A stretch of DNA of 39,281 nucleotides from SHLQ01 sp964517125 (GTDB taxonomy: Bacteria > Actinomycetota > Acidimicrobiia > Acidimicrobiales > SHLQ01): positions 1-39,281 of the forward strand of contig CAZFBD010000044.1 of assembly GCA_964517125.1 (NCBI GenBank), in the 5' to 3' direction. Below are positions 33,713 through 39,281 of the stretch, in pieces. Within the stretch, counting starts at the first letter, position 1; every line of letters starts with the position of its first letter. The notes below the pieces were generated by a model, which worked only from the letters and a program-made list of their open reading frames with translations, was not told the origin of the DNA and searched no databases. The translations under genes were made by a program, and so were the position numbers.

Positions 33713-34055
33713 TGGGTCAACTTTCTCGAGGCCATCGACGGCCATGGCGGCCAATGGGTCCGGTTCGGTATCTCTCGCCGGCAGATATGCCCACCAGCAA
33801 GCAGCACAGGCCTACGGCCCGCAACCCCACCACAGTACCGCACCAACTGAACAACCGACCAGTGCCGTTCGATTCACCCAACCCCCGCCGCACCACCCGG
33901 CCGCAGCCAAACAAAAGGGGGCCTGGCCCCGACTGTAGTGGCGTGCGCGCGGAGCGTCGGACTTTTGCACCGAAGTGCGGAGGAATCAACGATTCGTTCT
34001 GCCACGGTCGAACGAGGGGGCCTGGCCCCTGGTGTGGTGCTGTGCGCGCGGAGGG
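33713..34055. other. Intergenic stretch with a repeated hairpin element
   Basis: 343 bp without a credible gene. It holds one full copy of a roughly 52-bp repeat (33917-33968) and most of a second (34016-34067), plus the promoter region of serA. Nothing else is recognisable. Confidence 0.6.
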
Positions 34056-34067
34056 TCAGGTTTTGGC
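33917..34067. repeat. Two copies of a GC-rich hairpin repeat
   Basis: Each copy begins GGGGGCCTGGCCCC (33917-33930 and 34016-34029), a self-complementary hairpin. It continues with a conserved GTGCGCGCGGAG and ends near a TTTT run. The copies share about 40 of 52 positions and lie 99 bp apart. The second overlaps the last codons of the ABC permease gene. They may be transcription terminators or a dispersed repeat family of this genome. Confidence 0.7.
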
Positions 34068-35633
34068 GGCGAGCTGTTGGAAGATTCGGGGAATCTGGTG
34101 CGTTGCCCACCGGCCGGAGCGGGTGGCGCTGAACCAGAACAGGCCCAGGCCGTACACGAGGCTGGCGAGTCCCACTGCCGTACCGATCAACGGCGACCAC
34201 CACACGGTCGCCAGCGCGGTGGCTGCGACTCCCGGAAGGGAGATCAACATCGCCGACACGAGCGCAACCATGCGGATCAGACCGGTGGCACACCCGTCGG
34301 CCCCTTGGCCGCCCAACATGGCCTTTTCGGGAAGAGGGAACGGAAAGCGAGTCGAGACGAACATGCCAACGGCGGTCATGGAGAGCAGCCCGGTCAGCCC
34401 GATCAGCAGACTCGGAGCGATGTACGCCCACCCACCGGTCGCAACCGCCAAGCCGAACGCCATGAGCCCAATGAGCGGCACTCCCATGGAGATTCGCGCA
34501 AGCGCCTTGCCGATCAGCACCGGTGTGATGTTGCCAACGGCAAGCGCATCAACCCCGAACGAACGCCCGTCAGCGCCGAACATGTTCAACGACGTGATGC
34601 CGATTGCCACGCCGAGCGATGCCGACGACAGCACAACTTGTTGGTTTCCAGCCTGAATGGCATCGAAGCTCGGAATGGCGAAGATCACCATCATCGGAAG
34701 GAAGCCGGCGACTTCGAGAAACTCGCGCGGGTCACGACGGAGCTGACGCAGCGAACGAGCCCAAACCCCAATGACTGGCGAACGGCCAAACACGGTCATC
34801 CACCGAGGCACAAGGCCGTTGCCGACAGCCGACTCGTTGCTGATCGCCCGGGTCGTCAGCAAGGTAGCCGTCATTCGCCACCATGCCCACAACAAGAGGC
34901 CGGCAAACCCGACGGCGCCGGCAAGGAACAGGAACGCCAGGCCGACACGTCCCTCTTCGGCAAGGCCAGCGGCTTCCGGTGCCCACGCCCACGGGAGGAA
35001 CCGGACGACTTCGCGAGCCGCGGCCAACCGATCGGCAGTCAGGAACTCCGAGAATTCGCCCAGCAGTGTGCCCACCAGACCGATCGACATACCGAACAGC
35101 GCGGCGATGCCGCCGGCGATCTCTCTCGTTCGCCGTCCTCGCAGCATCCCCGACATCGAGGTGATGCCCACACGCCCAGACAGCACAGCTGTGACCGTGA
35201 CCAGAACCGCAGACAGCACCATCACGATCGCTCCGAACGCCGATGTTGCGTACGAGGCTGTCGCCAATGACACCACCGCTGTCGCTGCGGCGGGCGCGCC
35301 CAGGAACGCTGCAACAAACAAGCCGGCAACCAATTGCCGATCGGTGATCGGAAACAATGCGAAGCGGGCAGGATCCAGCGTTCCTTCGCCGCCACCGAAC
35401 ACGATCGTCACGAACAGCCAGCCGATCGACAACGCGGCCAGCGCCAGCATGGCTCTGGTTCCGCGGTCGGGTTCACCGAACTGCGACCAGATCCCGACGA
35501 GTCCAGCAATGACGCCGCCCAGGCCGGCCAACAACAGGAGTGCGGTGAAGATCGTCTCTTGGCGCGTTGCAGTCTTGAAGCCCAAGCGCAGCTTCATCCG
35601 CACGACGATGCGGACCAGCTCAGGCGTGGGCAC
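34056..35633 (-). CDS. ABC exporter permease
   Basis: A 525-aa membrane protein with about 12 hydrophobic segments (for example TIFTALLLLAGLGGVIAGLV and AIVMVLSAVLVTVTAVLSG), partnered with the adjacent ATPase. I start it at GTG 35633, which overlaps the ATPase stop by 14 bp and follows GGAGG. The cargo is unknown. The last codons lie inside the second hairpin repeat. Confidence 0.8.
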   Translation of the reverse strand: MPTPELVRIVVRMKLRLGFKTATRQETIFTALLLLAGLGGVIAGLVGIWSQFGEPDRGTRAMLALAALSIGWLFVTIVFGGGEGTLDPARFALFPITDRQLVAGLFVAAFLGAPAAATAVVSLATASYATSAFGAIVMVLSAVLVTVTAVLSGRVGITSMSGMLRGRRTREIAGGIAALFGMSIGLVGTLLGEFSEFLTADRLAAAREVVRFLPWAWAPEAAGLAEEGRVGLAFLFLAGAVGFAGLLLWAWWRMTATLLTTRAISNESAVGNGLVPRWMTVFGRSPVIGVWARSLRQLRRDPREFLEVAGFLPMMVIFAIPSFDAIQAGNQQVVLSSASLGVAIGITSLNMFGADGRSFGVDALAVGNITPVLIGKALARISMGVPLIGLMAFGLAVATGGWAYIAPSLLIGLTGLLSMTAVGMFVSTRFPFPLPEKAMLGGQGADGCATGLIRMVALVSAMLISLPGVAATALATVWWSPLIGTAVGLASLVYGLGLFWFSATRSGRWATHQIPRIFQQLAAKT

Positions 35634-36402
35634 GAAGGCCTCCGTGACGGAGCCATGCCAAATCGGTGGTGTCGAGTCCCTCGGCTCCAACAGCCCGAGC
35701 GAAGGCATCCTCGAGCGTCCCACCGTTGCGGACGACGTCCATGGACCCGCTGTTCACAACGGCGCCATGGTTCATGATCGTCACATGGTCGCACAACATT
35801 TCAACCGTGGCCATCACATGGCTCGAGAAGATGATCGTGGCGCCACTGTCCACGAGCTGGTCCAGAACTGAGCGGATTCGACGTACCGAAATGGGGTCCA
35901 CGGATTCGAACGGTTCGTCCAGAAACAGGACATCTGGAGCGTGCAGGAGCGCAGCAGCCAGGCTGATCTTCTTGCGCATACCCTGACTGAAATCGACCAC
36001 CAGCTTGTGGGCCTCGTCCGTCAGGCCGAGCACGTCGAGCAACTGCTCGCTTCGTTCGGCAACCGCTGTGGCATCGAGCTGACGGAGTCGGCCGACGTAC
36101 TCCAGAAGTTCACGACCGGAGAGGCGTTCGAAAAGCAGCAGTGTCTCGGGTACGACGCCGATCCGTGACTTGATCACGACCGGGTCGGCCCAAACGTCCA
36201 GGCCAGCCACGGTGACGCTGCCGGAGTCGGGTCGGAGCAGCCCGGTGACCATCGCCAGCGTGGTGCTCTTGCCAGCTCCGTTCGGGCCGAGCAGCCCGTA
36301 GAACGTCCCGGACGGGACCGCAAGATCGATCCCCCCGACCGCTTCCTTGTCACCGAAGGTCTTTCGGAGGTTCTGCACCTGCACTGCCCAATCAACCTGC
36401 AT
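35620..36402 (-). CDS. ABC exporter ATPase
   Basis: A 260-aa ATP-binding subunit. The Walker A motif is GPNGAGKST, the signature is FSQGMRKK (a variant of LSGGQ), the Walker B segment is VLFLDEPF and the H-loop is IIFSSH. The variant FSQGM is typical of ABC-2/multidrug-type exporters. The N terminus MQVDWAVQVQNLRKTFGDKE fixes the start at ATG 36402. It is the first gene of a two-gene unit with the permease, whose start overlaps its stop. Confidence 0.92.
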   Translation of the reverse strand: MQVDWAVQVQNLRKTFGDKEAVGGIDLAVPSGTFYGLLGPNGAGKSTTLAMVTGLLRPDSGSVTVAGLDVWADPVVIKSRIGVVPETLLLFERLSGRELLEYVGRLRQLDATAVAERSEQLLDVLGLTDEAHKLVVDFSQGMRKKISLAAALLHAPDVLFLDEPFESVDPISVRRIRSVLDQLVDSGATIIFSSHVMATVEMLCDHVTIMNHGAVVNSGSMDVVRNGGTLEDAFARAVGAEGLDTTDLAWLRHGGLRAHA

Positions 36403-36507
36403 GGATTCCCATCGGCGTGCAGAGCCCACGAACTGAGGCCAAACACCCGGCGTCGAACCGCGGAAGGCTTCTGGCGATCCGGATTGAGGGAATCGGTCGT
36501 TCCAAGG

Positions 36508-36513
36508 CAGACT
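36508..36513 (+). promoter_or_regulatory. -10-like hexamer CAGACT, leaderless dehydrogenase gene
   Basis: CAGACT, 6 nt, then GTG 36520. Confidence 0.4.
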
Positions 36514-36519
36514 TGGCGG

Positions 36520-37677
36520 GTGAAAGCTCTTGTGTTCGAACGCCGTGAAGCCCGCTACGCCGCTGCCTCGGTTGCCTCCCGCATGATGCCTGGGGCCGGA
36601 GCGACCGTCGGCCCGCTGAAGCTCACCGACATTGACCCCCCGGAGCTGCCCGGAGACGAGTGGCAGCGAGTCACGCCGCGCCTGACCGGAATCTGCGGGT
36701 CCGACCTGTCGACCATCGATGGGCACTCGTCCGGCTACTTCGATTCGCTCGTTTCGTTCCCGTTCGTGCCCGGCCACGAGGTCGTTGGGACAACCGCCGA
36801 TGGCACCCGCGTCGCACTTGAACCCGTGCTTGGCCCAGAAGCGCGGGGCGAGGACCCGGCATTCCCCGGCGCAGCACCCGGCGACGGAACCGACTACGGA
36901 TACCTCCTGTCCGGGTCGATCGACGACGGCATCCAGGTCGGATTCTGCAGCAGCACCGGAGGCGGCTGGGGCGAGCAGCTCGTCGCCCACCGCAGCCAAC
37001 TCCACACCCTCCCAGACGGCATCACCGACGAAGACGCCGTCATGCTCGAACCAGCCGCTGGCGGCGTGCACGCTGCGGCAAAGGCCCAGGTCGACGGCGG
37101 CGTCGTACTGGTCATGGGAGCAGGAACCATGGGCCTCGTCACCATCGCTGCACTCCGCAAGTACACGAATGCCGAAACCATCGTTGCGGTCGCCAAGTAC
37201 CCGATCCAGAAGAAGTTCGCTGCCGAACTGGGTGCCGACGTTGTGGTCGCTCCCTCAGAGACGGCACGTGCCGTCCGCCGAATCACCGGCTGTCGCATGA
37301 TCGGCGATGACCTCTCCGGTGGAGCCGATGTCACGGTCGACGCAATTGGAAACGCTGCGTCGATTCAGCAGGCCATCGGCGTCACCCGCCCCCGAGGCCG
37401 CGTCCTCATGGTGGGCATGCCGGGCAAGGTGAGCCTCGACCTCACCTCGTTGTGGCATCGCGAAACCGAACTGGTAGGCGCCTACACCTACGGCACCGAC
37501 TCCTGGCCCGACGGCACAACAACCACGAGTTTCGAACGTGCCATGGATCTGGTCGGTTCTGCCGAGCTCGGCCGGCTGGTCTCGGCTCGTTATCCCCTCG
37601 ATCGGTACAAGGACGCCATCACCCACGCCGCACAAGCTGGTCAGCGTGGAGCGATCAAGGTCGTCTTCGAGCAGTGA
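36520..37677 (+). CDS. Zinc-type alcohol/sugar dehydrogenase (MDR family)
   Basis: A 385-aa medium-chain dehydrogenase. The catalytic zinc ligands are C59 (TGICGSD) and H86-E87 (PGHE). The NAD(P) motif is VVLVMGAGTMGLV. The four-cysteine structural zinc lobe of typical members is absent; the corresponding segment (LEPVLGPEARGEDPAFPG) has no cysteine. The substrate is unknown, perhaps a sugar or polyol. The start GTG 36520 (VKALVFERREARYAAAS) is set by homology and the hexamer upstream. Confidence 0.85.
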   Translation: MKALVFERREARYAAASVASRMMPGAGATVGPLKLTDIDPPELPGDEWQRVTPRLTGICGSDLSTIDGHSSGYFDSLVSFPFVPGHEVVGTTADGTRVALEPVLGPEARGEDPAFPGAAPGDGTDYGYLLSGSIDDGIQVGFCSSTGGGWGEQLVAHRSQLHTLPDGITDEDAVMLEPAAGGVHAAAKAQVDGGVVLVMGAGTMGLVTIAALRKYTNAETIVAVAKYPIQKKFAAELGADVVVAPSETARAVRRITGCRMIGDDLSGGADVTVDAIGNAASIQQAIGVTRPRGRVLMVGMPGKVSLDLTSLWHRETELVGAYTYGTDSWPDGTTTTSFERAMDLVGSAELGRLVSARYPLDRYKDAITHAAQAGQRGAIKVVFEQ

Positions 37678-37759
37678 GCCGTAGGCCATTCGGCCCGTCC
37701 CGCCCGGTGATTCGTCCCATCTGACTCAGCTCGGCCGAGCCGGTGGCGACAGGCAACCC

Positions 37760-38368
37760 ATGAGTTCCCGCCGAACCATGCTCCGATCTGGAGCCGCGCT
37801 CGCTGCCGCCGCCTGGGTGACCCCAAGCGTCGTCACGCTCGACCGCGTCGGCGCAGCGGTGCCCTCCGGACAATGTGAAGTCCCCTCGACCAGCAATGGC
37901 GCCGTGTGGCTCTCCCCCGCTCCCGCCTCGTTGGCCGAGGGTGGCCCGCTGGACAGCCAGACCGAGACCTACGTCTTCCTGGAGCAGGGCCCGGTCACGC
38001 TGACGTCTGCTCTTGCCGTCAACAGGACCTCCGCTGGCACATTCGGCGGAAACTCGAACGAGAACGACTCGATCCCAAGCGGCACAACGATCTGCAGCTA
38101 CTACGTGCAGGGCGACCGGCTGGATGACAGCGGAACGCTCACGGGCGCCGTGCAGTTCTCTTCGCACGAGATCATCGGGCTCATCTACCGCACCACCGAG
38201 ATGAACGCTTCGAACTTCCTTCGCAACACGGGTACCACGTACGTGCAGGGGCCGATGGAGAGTAACGACTCCATGACCATGTCACTTGCAAGCGGGGCCA
38301 ACACCCTGTCGTGGTCGATGCGCTTCGGCCCACACCTGGATCAGATCCGCATCATCACGAGCTGCTGA
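37760..38368 (+). CDS. Secreted protein with Tat-like signal, unknown function
   Basis: A 202-aa protein. Its N terminus MSSRRTMLRSGAALAAAAWV carries a twin-arginine and a hydrophobic stretch, as in Tat or Sec signal peptides, with cleavage likely after VGA (about residue 32). The mature part is rich in Ser, Thr and Asn, has Cys near its start and at its very end (IITSC), and looks like a beta-rich extracellular domain. I do not recognise a family. Confidence 0.7.
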   Translation: MSSRRTMLRSGAALAAAAWVTPSVVTLDRVGAAVPSGQCEVPSTSNGAVWLSPAPASLAEGGPLDSQTETYVFLEQGPVTLTSALAVNRTSAGTFGGNSNENDSIPSGTTICSYYVQGDRLDDSGTLTGAVQFSSHEIIGLIYRTTEMNASNFLRNTGTTYVQGPMESNDSMTMSLASGANTLSWSMRFGPHLDQIRIITSC

Positions 38369-38370
38369 TC

Positions 38371-38847
38371 TCAGCTGATATCGATCGGCTCGGCCGGAAT
38401 CTGACCCTCGGAAAGTGGTTTGAGGAACTCGCGCATGCGGGGCGGCAGGACGGGAACATCGCTTGCGAGAAGCTCGTCGATGTCCCACCAACGGGCGCCC
38501 TTGAACGCCAGTGCTTCGAAGTACTCGAGACCCTTGGGGTTGTACTCGCCTCCATCGCAGTGCGCCACGTGGATCCATTCTTCGGAGTCGAAGTGCATGC
38601 CGGCAAAGGTGAACTGACACTCCTGCGTCCATACGCAGGGCCCCAGCTCGAATGCATCGATGCCGGTCTCTTCCTCGATTTCGCGAGCGGCCGCCTGTGC
38701 GCTGGTTTCGCCGGGATCCATGCCACCACCCGGGATCTCCCACCATGCCGGCTTCCGTGGATCTCCGGGATCGCTGCTGTTGATGAGAAAGATGCGGTTC
38801 TCCCGATCGAAGAGGACCACTCGGGCTGCCGGCCGCTTGCGTCGCAT
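38371..38847 (-). CDS. NUDIX hydrolase
   Basis: A 158-aa pyrophosphohydrolase. The complete NUDIX box G-x5-E-x7-REUxEExGU lies at residues 41-63 (GETSAQAAAREIEEETG). The substrate is unknown. I use ATG 38847, not the longer upstream frame, because TACGAT lies exactly 6 nt before it and the N terminus RRKRPAARVVLFDRENRIF is typical of the family. It is divergent from leuS with a 60-bp gap. Confidence 0.9.
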   Translation of the reverse strand: MRRKRPAARVVLFDRENRIFLINSSDPGDPRKPAWWEIPGGGMDPGETSAQAAAREIEEETGIDAFELGPCVWTQECQFTFAGMHFDSEEWIHVAHCDGGEYNPKGLEYFEALAFKGARWWDIDELLASDVPVLPPRMREFLKPLSEGQIPAEPIDIS

Positions 38848-38853
38848 CCGGGC

Positions 38854-38859
38854 ATCGTA
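38854..38859 (-). promoter_or_regulatory. -10 hexamer TACGAT, leaderless NUDIX gene
   Basis: TACGAT on the minus strand, 6 nt before ATG 38847. Confidence 0.6.
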
Positions 38860-38895
38860 GGGCACGGGCTGCCCCGATCCGGGCCCCAGCGCCCG

Positions 38896-38901
38896 TAGAA
38901 T
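38896..38901 (+). promoter_or_regulatory. -10 hexamer TAGAAT, leaderless leuS
   Basis: TAGAAT, 6 nt, then GTG 38908. Confidence 0.6.
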
Positions 38902-38907
38902 CGGGCC

Positions 38908-39281
38908 GTGAGCGAACAGCACTCAGACCAACCCCAGCAGCGTTACGACGCCGCGTTGGCAGACGACATCGAAACCAAGTGGCAGGCGGCCTGGAAGGGC
39001 TCCGGCACGTACCACACGCCGAACCCGTCCGGGTCCCTCACCGAGGGTCCCGCAGACGGTCCGGACGACCTTGCGACGCGCTCCAAGCTCTTCATCATGG
39101 ACATGTTCCCGTACCCCTCGGGTTCGGGTCTGCACGTCGGCCACCCGCTCGGCTACATCAGCACCGACGTGTACGCTCGCTTCAAGCGCATGACGGGCCA
39201 CAACGTGCTGCACACGATGGGCTACGACGCCTTCGGTCTGCCGGCCGAAGAGCACGCCCGCCAGACCGGCGTGCACCCGCG
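38908..39281 (+). CDS. leuS: Leucyl-tRNA synthetase (5' part)
   Basis: The first 124 residues of LeuRS, which charges tRNA-Leu. The start is GTG 38908. The catalytic HIGH-type signature appears as LHVGHPLGY after FIMDMFPYPSGSG, and MGYDAFGLPAEEHA continues the active site. The C-terminal part lies outside the window. Confidence 0.95.
   Translation, partial: MSEQHSDQPQQRYDAALADDIETKWQAAWKGSGTYHTPNPSGSLTEGPADGPDDLATRSKLFIMDMFPYPSGSGLHVGHPLGYISTDVYARFKRMTGHNVLHTMGYDAFGLPAEEHARQTGVHP

Overview
The window is high-GC DNA from an actinobacterium, most likely an aerobic, Ilumatobacter-like member of the Acidimicrobiia. The pointers are an F420-type luciferase-like oxidoreductase, actinobacterial codon use, many leaderless genes, and a large propeller plus Fn3 surface protein of a type common in that group. 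The class assignment is inference; no rRNA is present. I found no tRNA, rRNA, CRISPR array or insertion sequence.

Layout. 1-2740: the 5' part of a dimethylglycine/sarcosine dehydrogenase-like flavoprotein (minus strand) is divergent from an FCD-type GntR regulator; each has a 32-bp palindromic operator in the gap between them. 2775-10892: mixed genes, including an SRPBCC protein, a beta-lactamase-like lipoprotein, a DUF2314/ankyrin protein, a fructosamine kinase-like protein, a membrane/arrestin-like/ATPase group in which two genes appear frameshifted, a cysteine hydrolase, a luciferase-like oxidoreductase and a small membrane protein. 10894-22214: a one-carbon block made of fhs-metF, a GGDEF/EAL protein on the minus strand, and a six-gene corrinoid methyltransferase operon (corrinoid carrier, DUF1638, 'virulence factor' family protein, CH3-THF:corrinoid methyltransferase, RACo-type reactivase, non-pyrrolysine MttB homologue). 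22266-25923: a VIT/CCC1-type transporter divergent from an iron-type ABC binding protein and permease that lack an ATPase gene. 26044-28701: the 885-aa surface protein. 28809-39281: a DtxR-family regulator, a PabB-PabC fusion, serA with a DUF1015 gene, an ABC exporter, a zinc-type dehydrogenase, a secreted protein, a NUDIX hydrolase and the start of leuS.

The central system reads as an aerobic methyl-group catabolism route. The MttB homologue moves a methyl group from a quaternary amine (glycine betaine is a good guess, not shown) to the corrinoid carrier, and the second methyltransferase passes it to THF. MetF oxidises CH3-THF, and Fhs can recover ATP as formate is released. RACo keeps cobalt reduced. 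The dehydrogenase at the left edge could then remove the remaining methyl groups of dimethylglycine. Two observations tie the block together. A paired operator (two TTCC-N7-GGAA-like dyads, 18 bp centre to centre) lies upstream of fhs-metF and again upstream of the corrinoid operon, with 25 of 33 positions identical when one is reversed. Four of the six operon proteins carry Arg/Gly-rich basic ends while the corrinoid carrier starts with a strongly acidic segment.

Twelve genes have a -10-like hexamer (mostly TANNNT) exactly 6 nt before the start codon, the signature of leaderless mRNAs. I used it to set several start codons.
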